NCBI GenBank assembly: GCA_012839095.1
Contig: DUOA01000068.1
Span: 1 to 36,779, forward strand
Length of the DNA: 36,779 nt
DNA from: Clostridiales bacterium
Lineage (GTDB): Bacteria; Bacillota; Clostridia; Caldicoprobacterales; DTU083
Direction: 5' to 3'
The notes below the pieces were generated by a model. It saw only the letters and a list, made by a program, of their open reading frames with translations, did no database searches and had not been told where the DNA came from. The translations under genes and the position numbers were made by a program. Below are positions 9,915 through 17,161 of the stretch, piece by piece; position 1 is the first letter of the stretch; the number at the start of each line of letters is the position of its first letter.

Positions 9915-11021
9915 CTAATCCTGTATTCTGTGTTTTCTCATGAACTCCATATATTTCTGCCAGTCATACCGGCTGTGAAAATGCGTCCCTGACCGCAGAT
10001 GAAAACCAAGCCTGCCTTCATGGAATACATCCCCCGCCTCCGGCAGCCGATCAGGGTGAACAAACCCCTTATGTCCAAGAAAGCTGTATACCTCATCAGC
10101 GGCAGCCATCCCCAAATACTGACTGTCGGGATCAGCCCATGTATCTTCAACTGCTGCACCGGCACAAACATATCTGGGTGCTATAGCAGCTATCAGAAAG
10201 TGCTGATCAAAGGGCATCTCATCTTCTTTTCCGGAATACTTTCCGTAATTCGGGCAGAACCAGTAGGGAAATACCCTGGTAATATGTTCTACCCCTTCAC
10301 CTTCCTTGTCCCTGGTAATGGCATCGCCGGAACAGCCTGCATTATTCGGGAAAGCAAAAGCAAACCGCTCATCGTAGGCTGCAGCGACAAGAGAGGTTTT
10401 GCCCAGCCTGGAATGACCCATTACTGCTATGTTGCTGCGATCTAGGTCCTGGCGGGTCTGAAGATAGTCCATAAGCCTGGAAGCGGCCCATGCCCACATC
10501 ATAAGTTTGCCCGGGTCATCAGACTTACGCTGGCCTGACGGTATAAGAAACTTTGCCAGACCTTTTGTAAAATCGTTTTCCCTGTCCGGCACAATATCTT
10601 CATAGCAGAACATTGCTGCTGCAAATCCATTATCCGTAATCTCCTCAACAGGGAAATATCTGTCGGGTATATCAGGACGAAAAGCAATATATACAATTGT
10701 CATCGGATTGGTAATGCCTTTTGGTATGAATAGATAAAAAGGAAATGAAAAAAGTCCATTCTTCATTTCTATGGACAGAGTTCGCTTTTCCTGTATTACC
10801 TTGCCGGCAAAAGCCTGTTCATCACATTCTTTCATTTCTGATGAAACTGACACAGGAGCCCTGGGGCGTATTCCATATTCCTCCCTGCTCAGTAAATCAA
10901 GTATCTCGGCTTTTCTTATGCTCCAGTCCTCTGCCGTTACAACCCGTCTGCCATCCTGAAATCGGAGAAGCTGAGGCAGTTTCCGGGATTCCAGCAGCTC
11001 TTTCACTGTCCTGCCATTCAT
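9915..11021 (-). CDS. CE15-like alpha/beta hydrolase (glucuronoyl esterase family)
   Basis: 368 residues with an alpha/beta hydrolase fold. The nucleophile motif is GHSRLGKTSL, the serine-elbow form typical of bacterial CE15 glucuronoyl esterases, followed by PNNAGCSGDAITR, where CE15 proteins place the acid or oxyanion residues, and a late histidine in GTHFHSRYDW. CE15 enzymes cleave the ester between glucuronoxylan and lignin. No signal peptide is visible, so this copy is probably cytoplasmic and may act on imported oligosaccharides or another ester. It sits between the ATPase-Asp23 gene (77 nt gap) and ogg in a repair operon, a context that does not itself suggest sugar breakdown. Confidence 0.78.
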   Translation of the reverse strand: MNGRTVKELLESRKLPQLLRFQDGRRVVTAEDWSIRKAEILDLLSREEYGIRPRAPVSVSSEMKECDEQAFAGKVIQEKRTLSIEMKNGLFSFPFYLFIPKGITNPMTIVYIAFRPDIPDRYFPVEEITDNGFAAAMFCYEDIVPDRENDFTKGLAKFLIPSGQRKSDDPGKLMMWAWAASRLMDYLQTRQDLDRSNIAVMGHSRLGKTSLVAAAYDERFAFAFPNNAGCSGDAITRDKEGEGVEHITRVFPYWFCPNYGKYSGKEDEMPFDQHFLIAAIAPRYVCAGAAVEDTWADPDSQYLGMAAADEVYSFLGHKGFVHPDRLPEAGDVFHEGRLGFHLRSGTHFHSRYDWQKYMEFMRKHRIQD

Positions 11022-11098
11022 TTCGTCACCATCCTTTTGACTTAATTAAGCTGGTATTTCATTCCAAGCGAGTCCGGTGCCTGCTATATCCGCTTCTA

Positions 11099-11935
11099 TC
11101 ATTCAGACGCAGAATCGTCTTTCAAAACAATCACCTTCCTGGCAGTGACATTGACAGCCAAAATGTTCAGTCCTGTAATAAAGCCGACCTCCTCACCGAC
11201 TCGTTCCTGTATCTTCTGCATAATTTCATGTATCTTCCATCCATACACCACTGTAATATCCAGCTCAATGGAGATCCCCTGAAGCTGGCTTAAAATGTCG
11301 CAACGCTGCACTCTGTGCACACCGGGGATATTCATAGCACAGTGAACAGCAATGGATTTAACCGCGGAATCTGCTATGGTAAACCTTCCGAAGTAGCTGT
11401 AAGTGGGACGGACAACGGTTTTTTCCAGAGTTTCAATCTGCCTGCCTCTGCCTTTTACCCGGAAAATACGAAGAGGATCAATAAAAAAACCGGAAAAATC
11501 CTTTTTCACCTCGAATGTGGGCACCGGAATTATATGCTTGCCTTCCTCTCTTCTCTGCTTTTGGGCAATGCGTATTTCCCGGTCGCTGGCCACATCCTCG
11601 ATACGGATTATTTCCTCAACAGGCGGGAGATTAAGCTGCTGCACTATTCTCTCGATCATAGGAACAGAAGTGCCTATAACCAATACAGCGGATGGGCTGA
11701 TAGTTTGAATTGCCTCTCTAACCTGCTCGCCATGATCGGGATCCATGAACAGTGCCCTGCGGATGGCAGACAGCTTGGTCCTTTCCCTTTTGGCAGAAGT
11801 ACCTGCCAGGATTCTGGTCCCCATTATAAGAAGGCCGTCATCTATAATGCAGGGAATTCCCCGTTCATTGGCAATCCAGACTGACTTGTAGCTTTTTCCG
11901 GTACCACTGGTGCCAACCAGTCCGAATGTTTTCAA
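11099..11935 (-). CDS. P-loop ATPase fused to an Asp23/Gls24 (DUF322) domain
   Basis: 278 residues. The N-terminal half is a nucleotide-binding domain with Walker A GTSGTGKS at about residues 8-15 and a hydrophobic strand AVLVIGTSV. The C-terminal ~100 residues match the Asp23/Gls24 pattern: FTIADSAVKSIAVHCAMNIPGVHRV, then the strand SIELDITVVYGWKIHEIMQKIQERV and the ending TGLNILAVNVTARKV. Asp23 proteins are small acidic factors linked to envelope stress and membrane association; a fused ATPase is uncommon. It starts at TTG (11935) with GAAGGGAG 8 nt upstream, 15 nt after nth. No transmembrane segment is visible. Its role is unknown; the operon suggests a link with DNA repair or stress. Confidence 0.8.
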   Translation of the reverse strand: MKTFGLVGTSGTGKSYKSVWIANERGIPCIIDDGLLIMGTRILAGTSAKRERTKLSAIRRALFMDPDHGEQVREAIQTISPSAVLVIGTSVPMIERIVQQLNLPPVEEIIRIEDVASDREIRIAQKQRREEGKHIIPVPTFEVKKDFSGFFIDPLRIFRVKGRGRQIETLEKTVVRPTYSYFGRFTIADSAVKSIAVHCAMNIPGVHRVQRCDILSQLQGISIELDITVVYGWKIHEIMQKIQERVGEEVGFITGLNILAVNVTARKVIVLKDDSASE

Positions 11936-11950
11936 AACCGCTTCTCCCTT

Positions 11951-12655
11951 CTATTCCCCTGCTTTATCCTGTAAATCCTTAACGGATGCCTGTCCGTCAT
12001 TCCAGTATCTGCACAGATGCCGGAGAAAGCAGTTTTCACAATCGGGTTTCCTGGCTCTGCACACCCTCCTGCCATGGTAAATCAACCAGTGATGGGCTTC
12101 CGACCAATCTTCCTTTGGGATGTTTTCCATCAATTGTTTTTCTGTATTCCAGACATCTCCGGCAGCAGCCAGACCCAGGCGGTTGGAAACCCTGAATACA
12201 TGGGTATCCACTGCTATTGCATCCTGTCCGAAAGCATTGCTTAAGACAACATTGGCGGTTTTTCTGCCTACACCGGGCAGCCTGGTCAAGGCTTCCATAT
12301 TGTCAGGTACCTGACCTCCGTGCTCTGCCAACAGAATCCTGCAGGTTTCTATGATATTCCTGCTCTTGGTTTTATAGAAACCGCAGCTGCGGATTTCCTT
12401 TCCCAGCTCTTCCGGTGTAAGAGCAGCCATTTCAGCAGGACCCGGATACTTGCTAAACAGTCCCGGGGTTACCTTGTTCACCTGCCTGTCAGTGCATTGT
12501 GCTGCCAGAATGGTGGCAATCAGCAATTGAAAGGGATTTACATAATCAAGCTCTGTAGTGGCATCTTTATAATGCTGCTTAAGCAGCCTTAAAATTTCAT
12601 TTATATTCGTTTTATAAGTATTATTAACGTCTTTGACTGCCTTGGATCTATCCAT
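11951..12655 (-). CDS. nth: Endonuclease III (DNA glycosylase / AP lyase)
   Basis: Removes oxidised pyrimidines from DNA and nicks abasic sites. The 234 residues contain the helix-hairpin-helix and catalytic lysine in LTRLPGVGRKTANVVLSNAF, the catalytic aspartate in AVDTHVFRVSNRLGL, and a [4Fe-4S] loop C-x6-C-x2-C-x5-C (CRARKPDC, then C and C) near the C-terminus. The length is slightly above the usual ~211 because of a short N-terminal extension before NEILRLLKQHY. ATG at 12655 is preceded by AGGGGTG. First gene of a five-gene minus-strand operon that ends with DUF554. Confidence 0.96.
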   Translation of the reverse strand: MDRSKAVKDVNNTYKTNINEILRLLKQHYKDATTELDYVNPFQLLIATILAAQCTDRQVNKVTPGLFSKYPGPAEMAALTPEELGKEIRSCGFYKTKSRNIIETCRILLAEHGGQVPDNMEALTRLPGVGRKTANVVLSNAFGQDAIAVDTHVFRVSNRLGLAAAGDVWNTEKQLMENIPKEDWSEAHHWLIYHGRRVCRARKPDCENCFLRHLCRYWNDGQASVKDLQDKAGE

Positions 12656-12694
12656 TGTTCACCCCTGTTATCCTTTTTGCTTTTGCTTTTTGAT

Positions 12695-12723
12695 ATTATA
12701 CTATACAGCCGTATTGAAGTCCA
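12695..12723 (-). promoter_or_regulatory. Sigma-A-like promoter for the nth operon
   Basis: Minus strand TGGACT (12718-12723), 17-nt spacer and a perfect TATAAT (12695-12700), about 40 nt upstream of the nth start codon. The perfect -10 and spacing make this a good candidate. Confidence 0.6.
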
Positions 12724-12787
12724 GAAATCATCCAAACTGAAGAACGGTATAAATTAAATGTACCATCTTAGAGAAACCATGAAAACA

Positions 12788-13372
12788 CTAATCTGAAGAT
12801 TGATCTTTTCTGAACACGGGAAGGCTGTAAGATTGTGAATAGAAAAACTTTTTTGACTCCGGCCGCCTGCCGGTCGACAAAAGCTCCTGATATGCATCCA
12901 GTGTATCCTGAGCTGCTCTTCTCCATGAGAGCGAATCAACACCGGGAGCAATGATTTTAGCCGGTGTGTCAACCATCAGAATATCATGAATGCATTTCCG
13001 TTCTTCTTCAGATTGAATAAGCAGCATATGACTTCCAATAAGTATATCCCGCCGAATCAGGTTTTCCCTTCTCCATGCAGCCAGCCTGGCAGGATCATTC
13101 CTATAGTTCTCATGTTTGTCCTTGAAGAAAGGCGAAGTAATGATTTTAGCTCCCTGAGCCGCAGCATTCTTAAAAAAGCCATATGCATCCGTGACCGGAG
13201 TACAATTAACAATATGAATTATATCAAATTCCTTTAGATTGATATCGGAGAGGGAACTTAACCATATGCTATAACCCAGTTCTTCCAGATACTTTTTAGT
13301 CATAATAAGCCAGAGACTTTCATCGGATTGATCATCCCTGAACTGCGAACCAATTTGATAAAGAATCTTCAT
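12788..13372 (-). CDS. Stand-alone N-terminal half of a GT-B glycosyltransferase (hypothetical)
   Basis: 194 residues. The sequence resembles only the first Rossmann half of a family 4 type glycosyltransferase: MKILYQIGSQFRDDQSDESLW at the start, a strand FDIIHIVNC, the SPFFKDKHE region, a segment DILIGSHMLLIQSEEERKCI, and IIAPGVDSLSW at the domain boundary. The nucleotide-sugar-binding second half is absent and the frame ends soon after in a basic tail. I found no continuation in another frame before 12656. Start ATG 13372 is preceded by GGGGGAGGAAGAA. It may be a decayed enzyme, a partner of a separate half, or a binding protein. Transcribed divergently from the CAP gene. Confidence 0.6.
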   Translation of the reverse strand: MKILYQIGSQFRDDQSDESLWLIMTKKYLEELGYSIWLSSLSDINLKEFDIIHIVNCTPVTDAYGFFKNAAAQGAKIITSPFFKDKHENYRNDPARLAAWRRENLIRRDILIGSHMLLIQSEEERKCIHDILMVDTPAKIIAPGVDSLSWRRAAQDTLDAYQELLSTGRRPESKKFFYSQSYSLPVFRKDQSSD

Positions 13373-13414
13373 TTCTTCCTCCCCCTTTGGAAAAAGTTAC
13401 ATCCTCCTATTTGG

Positions 13415-13443
13415 TTGACATAATATATTTCGTATGTTACGAT
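13415..13443 (+). promoter_or_regulatory. Sigma-A-like promoter for the CAP-domain protein
   Basis: TTGACA (13415-13420), 17-nt spacer and TACGAT (13438-13443), about 60 nt upstream of the ATG at 13504. The perfect -35 suggests vegetative expression. A sporulation sigma site was not evident. Confidence 0.55.
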
Positions 13444-13503
13444 TTTATTACAAAATTGTTACATGCACATAAGTGCAAACTATTAGAAAGCGAGGACTCA
13501 ATC

Positions 13504-14253
13504 ATGAAGAAGATCAGGACAATTGTTATTCTGGCAGCTGTAATGGCAGTCCTGTTGATACCGATGCAGGGAGCCATGGCAGCAGGCAATTATGTACTAT
13601 ACAACGGATACAGGGTTTACTACGGCTCAAATGCAGAGCAGTATACCCAGAATCGCGGAATTACTATACTATATAATTGGTTTTATAATGTAGTTGGAAC
13701 CCCTGCGCAGAAACCCGCTGCGACACCCAAGCCGGTTCCGACCCAGACTCCGGCGCCTGCTCCGACTCAGGCTCCTGCGCCGGCTCCGACCCCTGCTCCT
13801 ACTCCTGCTCCTACTCCTGCTCCTACCCCTGCTCCTACCCCTGCTCCTTCAGCTAATCCGGGACAATCCTCCGGATATCAGCTGAGTGCATCCGAACAGA
13901 AGATGGTTGACCTGGTAAACCAGGAACGGGCAAAGGCAGGCGTGGCCCCTCTTAAGGTGGATCTGGAACTGAGCCGGGTTGCCCGGATCAAGTCTCAGGA
14001 TATGAGGGACAACAACTACTTTTCACATACTTCACCTACCTACGGCAGCCCCTTTGAAATGATGAAAAGCTTTGGCATCAGCTACCGTACAGCAGGCGAA
14101 AACATTGCAAAACACAGCAGCGTGGAAAGTGCTCATACCGGACTTATGAATTCCGATGGTCACAGAAAAAACATCCTGAATCCCAACTTTACCCACATTG
14201 GCATCGGTATCGTTGATGGAAGGTATTACACTCAAATGTTTATCGGAAAATAA
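13504..14253 (+). CDS. Secreted CAP-domain (SCP/PR1, YkwD-type) protein with Pro-Ala-Thr linker
   Basis: 249 residues from ATG 13504 (GAGG upstream). Residues 1-26 are a signal peptide: MKKIRT, a hydrophobic core, then AMAA. A short tyrosine-rich segment follows, then a low-complexity linker at about residues 68-120 rich in PAPT repeats, and a C-terminal CAP domain from about residue 128. CAP marks are LVNQERAKAGVAPLKVD, the histidine in NNYFSHTSPTYGSPF, GENIA, and HRKNILNPNFTHIGIGI. Homologues are secreted or spore- and wall-associated in Clostridia and Bacillus; their biochemical role is unsettled. The linker is probably wall-spanning. A bidirectional terminator follows at 14312. Confidence 0.9.
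   Translation: MKKIRTIVILAAVMAVLLIPMQGAMAAGNYVLYNGYRVYYGSNAEQYTQNRGITILYNWFYNVVGTPAQKPAATPKPVPTQTPAPAPTQAPAPAPTPAPTPAPTPAPTPAPTPAPSANPGQSSGYQLSASEQKMVDLVNQERAKAGVAPLKVDLELSRVARIKSQDMRDNNYFSHTSPTYGSPFEMMKSFGISYRTAGENIAKHSSVESAHTGLMNSDGHRKNILNPNFTHIGIGIVDGRYYTQMFIGK
13768..13850 (+). repeat. Tandem 12-bp repeat coding the PAPT linker
   Basis: Near-perfect tandem copies of CCTGCTCCTACT/C, each coding Pro-Ala-Pro-Thr, with more divergent GCTCCGACT copies in front. Such repeats are prone to length change by slippage. The pattern is in-frame and part of the CAP protein, not a CRISPR. Confidence 0.8.
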
Positions 14254-14311
14254 ATTGGAAAATAATAAGGAAAAACAATTGATTTCAGTACCAGATGAAG
14301 GTATATAGACG

Positions 14312-14340
14312 AAAAGCCGGTTTAACCGGCTTTTCATTTT
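14312..14340. terminator. Bidirectional terminator between the CAP gene and the convergent hypothetical gene
   Basis: A 23-nt palindrome, AAAAGCCGGTT / AACCGGCTTTT around a central T, followed by CATTTTTT on the plus strand and flanked by A residues that give a U run on the other strand. It serves the CAP gene (stop 14253) and probably the minus-strand gene ending at 14346. Confidence 0.85.
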
Positions 14341-14345
14341 TTGCA

Positions 14346-14999
14346 TCAGGTAATTTCCAGGTCCTCAATCTGAATCGGGAAGAATTCTGGTAAGGGCCTG
14401 GTTTCAAACATATCACATACATCTTCCGGTGAAAATTCCACGCACTCACGAGGCGGCGGGCAGTATCCGAAGGATTGAACCAGCAGCTGAACCTGCCCTA
14501 CAACCTTTACAACGACAAAAACTCCAATAGCCAGTATGAGCTGACCGCCCACCAGTTCCTCACTCAGGGTCTCACTTCTGGTTTCGATAACAATACGGAA
14601 GGAGAACTCGGAAGGTGCCTGGGGCAGAAAAACCTCAATGTCTTTTGGAAATTCAACATAATCGCTTATAGTAACAGGTTCCTTTCTGCCTTTGTCAAAA
14701 CCGGTCACTGTAAAGGGCACCCGAAAAACAAAACGAACTCTTGCAAAATTTTCCCTGATGGGAGTTATATCCAGAGTGCCATCAACAATAAATCCGGCTC
14801 CGTATACCACGTTTACATCCAAAAATGTGCCGCTGCCGGGAAGATCAATTACCTTGGAAGGTTCACATTCTCTCTGAAAGCAGGCATCAAAGACCTTGTC
14901 CGTAAGGATACATTCAGGTCGAAGGTTTTGCGGTGGTCTCGGCGGTTTCGGCTTTTTTTTGGAATCAAACGGTTCAAACAAGTCCTTCTCTAAATCCAT
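14346..14999 (-). CDS. Hypothetical cysteine-containing protein, possibly spore-coat related
   Basis: 217 residues, no signal peptide or clear membrane helix. The N-terminus is Pro/Lys-rich (KKKPKPPRPP). Next come a Cys-containing segment CILTDKVFDACFQRECEPSK and a beta-rich middle with FARVRFVFRVPFTVTGF, which recalls the SPOCS/SipL-like beta domains of clostridial spore proteins. A hydrophobic beta stretch at about 150-170 follows, then a second Cys group (YCPPPRECVEF, DVC). Cysteines near both ends suggest disulfide cross-linking as in coat proteins, but this is inference and the family is not certain. ATG 14999 has AAGGGGG upstream. Confidence 0.55.
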   Translation of the reverse strand: MDLEKDLFEPFDSKKKPKPPRPPQNLRPECILTDKVFDACFQRECEPSKVIDLPGSGTFLDVNVVYGAGFIVDGTLDITPIRENFARVRFVFRVPFTVTGFDKGRKEPVTISDYVEFPKDIEVFLPQAPSEFSFRIVIETRSETLSEELVGGQLILAIGVFVVVKVVGQVQLLVQSFGYCPPPRECVEFSPEDVCDMFETRPLPEFFPIQIEDLEIT

Positions 15000-15259
15000 T
15001 ATTTTACCCCCTTTTATAGCATCATTATGGATAGATTACAGTACTGGTTTACAATTCCATAATATGAATCAGCATATAAATGGTGCAGAATACCGTTAAA
15101 TTTATATAGATGCTCTCTTTCCTCCGCTGCCGGAGCCCCAGCACTGCTTTTCAGGCTGCAACAATTTAACTTGATGTAATATATTCTTGTCCGCCTTTAT
15201 ATATATAATTAAGGCTCGTATTGCTGCCGGCCGAATTGAACACAGATGGCGGTGATTTT

Positions 15260-16756
15260 ATGGCTGTATACAGCGGTTCTCAACATATAGTACGATTTCA
15301 CAGCGGTGAACTGTGGTGTTTTTCCATGGACAAAAACACCGGCATTTCCTACAGGCGGATGGACCAAAGCGGCGCGTGGGCACAGCCCTCTGTTCTGATT
15401 GCGGATGCCCGGGAAGATTTTTCTGTCAATATAGACAGTAAGGACCATCTTCATCTTATATGCCGCTCAGCCAAGGGTGAACTCCTGTACCTGTTTTACA
15501 GCGGTGCCGGCTGGTCCAGGCAGATCCTGTGCCGCTATGAGCCTGTCAGATATACAATCCGTTATCCCATAGTCATCCCCAGGGACAACAAAATCCATAT
15601 TCTGTTTGCCATTGGGACGACCTTTGATACAGGATACTGGTCCCTGCAGCACTATTATTGGGATGAGACGGCCTGGCATTCCAAAGAAATTGTCAGGATT
15701 ACTGCAGGATACCGCCTGAGCCCTTTTTATGCCGAGCAGTCTGAAAAGCATCTGCATTTGGTTTACCGTGCGCTGGCTGCCAGCAAATATCAAATATTTT
15801 ACTGCAGATATCATCTGGAACATGGTATTTGGAGTACACCGGAGAATGTTACCCACAGCGAGGCAGACTGCAATATGCCTTCCATCCTTATCCGTGATAA
15901 CATCTTGCATCTAGTCTGGACCTCCTTATTTAAAAATGATCTGACCATAAAATATAGGAACAAGGCTGTCCGGAATCTTGGCAGGGTGGAATGGAGTCAG
16001 GAGCTGTCACTTAATGATACCGGCAGCAATGCATCCTTTCCCCGCTTGCTATGGGTAGAAGGAAAAATCTGGTGTGTCTGGTATCAGACGGAAGCACTGT
16101 ATGGCAGCTGTTCAGAAGATCAGGGAGCAAGCTGGAGCAGTCCTGTTGTCCTTACCGGCTGTCATGATATCGGTCTTCAGCCAATTCATTACTCCACAAA
16201 TCATCCGCGAGAAAAGCAGGTCTTCCTGCTGCAATGGTTATTGGGAAGTGTGGAAGAAGGGCTTTTTCTTCCATTGGTATCCCAATATCTGGACCTGCCG
16301 GAATACCGGCCCAATCCGCCTGCCGCCGGTTGGAATGATGATTTGGATGATATGGTTCAATACAACCGCAAAAAGAAAATACCTGAGGAAAACCAGGCTG
16401 AATCCACAGGCAGTATGAAGTTATCGGTTGATTATGCTGAACTAATTGACAGTATGTCGAAAAACGTGAGAAACGTCCCCGCTGTTTCTGCTGCTGAGCT
16501 GTCACTGGAAAATATTCTGTTAAATGAATTTGATCGTCAGGAAGAACTCCACTATTCTCTCATCAGCAAACTGGATGAATACTCCAGAATAAACAGCTCT
16601 GTCCTTGAGGAAACCAGGCAGGTAATGTCTCTTCTCAGAGATAACTTTGAAATGCTGCAGGACCTGAAAAAAAGCATGGAAGAAGCAAGGGAGGATATTA
16701 AACTGCTTAGAAAAAAAGGTTTTATCCGGCGCATTCTTCCATGGCTTTATAATTGA
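15260..16756 (+). CDS. Hypothetical beta-propeller (sialidase-like) protein with C-terminal coiled coil
   Basis: 498 residues from ATG 15260, chosen because GGTGAT lies 5-6 nt upstream. Residues 1-345 contain repeated blades with an 'h-h-h-W-x...W/Y' rhythm and one good Asp-box-like turn, SEDQGASWSS, as in sialidase and BNR-type propellers. There is a tryptophan-rich pattern of the form 'IHLVW' and 'LHLICRSAKGELLY'. Residues ~345-400 are a linker with many charged residues. Residues ~420-485 are strongly coiled-coil (LISKLDEYSRINSSVLEETRQ... LKKSMEEAREDIKLL), ending in a basic-hydrophobic tail RRILPWLYN. No signal peptide. The catalytic residues of a sialidase are not recognisable, so a structural or binding role is more likely. 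I see no close named family. Confidence 0.65.
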   Translation: MAVYSGSQHIVRFHSGELWCFSMDKNTGISYRRMDQSGAWAQPSVLIADAREDFSVNIDSKDHLHLICRSAKGELLYLFYSGAGWSRQILCRYEPVRYTIRYPIVIPRDNKIHILFAIGTTFDTGYWSLQHYYWDETAWHSKEIVRITAGYRLSPFYAEQSEKHLHLVYRALAASKYQIFYCRYHLEHGIWSTPENVTHSEADCNMPSILIRDNILHLVWTSLFKNDLTIKYRNKAVRNLGRVEWSQELSLNDTGSNASFPRLLWVEGKIWCVWYQTEALYGSCSEDQGASWSSPVVLTGCHDIGLQPIHYSTNHPREKQVFLLQWLLGSVEEGLFLPLVSQYLDLPEYRPNPPAAGWNDDLDDMVQYNRKKKIPEENQAESTGSMKLSVDYAELIDSMSKNVRNVPAVSAAELSLENILLNEFDRQEELHYSLISKLDEYSRINSSVLEETRQVMSLLRDNFEMLQDLKKSMEEAREDIKLLRKKGFIRRILPWLYN

Positions 16757-16800
16757 AAGGCATAAAGTATCCGTCAGCACGCGGGATGCTGCAGCTTCTG

Positions 16801-17073
16801 TCAGATTGGAATACGGATGATTCTGGTTTCAGGACCTGCTCTCTCCACATGGTAGCAGCCAATGACCGGAATGCTGCACTGTCTGTATATTCTTAAAATC
16901 CTGCTTGTCATAAAAGGGGAAAACCGCAGTGACAGCCCGCAGCCCAGGGCAACCTCCCTGGGTGTGGACATTATCTGTGTCGGTATGCCGCGGTCGCTCA
17001 AAATCTTTTTGAAATGAAAGGCATGCTGTCTGGAACGAAACGACAGTATGTCAAAGACTTCCTGGCTGGGCAC
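16801..17073 (-). CDS. DUF3343 (putative Se/S carrier-like) protein
   Basis: About 90 residues. It matches the DUF3343 pattern: a first strand then RSRQHAFHFKKILSDRGIPTQIMSTPREVALGCGLSLRFSP, including the conserved PR-(x)n-GCGL(A/S)LRF. The family is small, often found beside YedF/TusA-like and cysteine desulfurase genes and suggested to carry sulfur or selenium on its cysteine. Here it is divergent from a cysteine desulfurase-family gene, which fits. The start is GTG at 17073 with GGGAG 8 nt upstream; the GTG at 17082 sits too close to that site. Confidence 0.82.
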   Translation of the reverse strand: MPSQEVFDILSFRSRQHAFHFKKILSDRGIPTQIMSTPREVALGCGLSLRFSPFMTSRILRIYRQCSIPVIGCYHVERAGPETRIIRIPI

Positions 17074-17161
17074 TGGTCTCACTCCCTGGTATTTTCAGTG
17101 TACCTTATCAATATATTTATCCGCCGGTATGTATGTTACAGCATAAAACAGGAGGGTTCAC

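Noticed and set aside
12754-12972. Short open frame overlapping the end of the half glycosyltransferase, as its missing continuation
   Set aside because: Its translation shows no GT-B second-domain motif and it overlaps the first frame instead of extending it.
13741-13850. CRISPR-like array
   Set aside because: The repeated units are contiguous 12-mers without spacers and encode PAPT.
13694-13885. Leu/Arg-rich open frame inside the CAP gene
   Set aside because: It is a shifted reading of the PAPT repeat, without a ribosome site, and overlaps a well-supported secreted protein.
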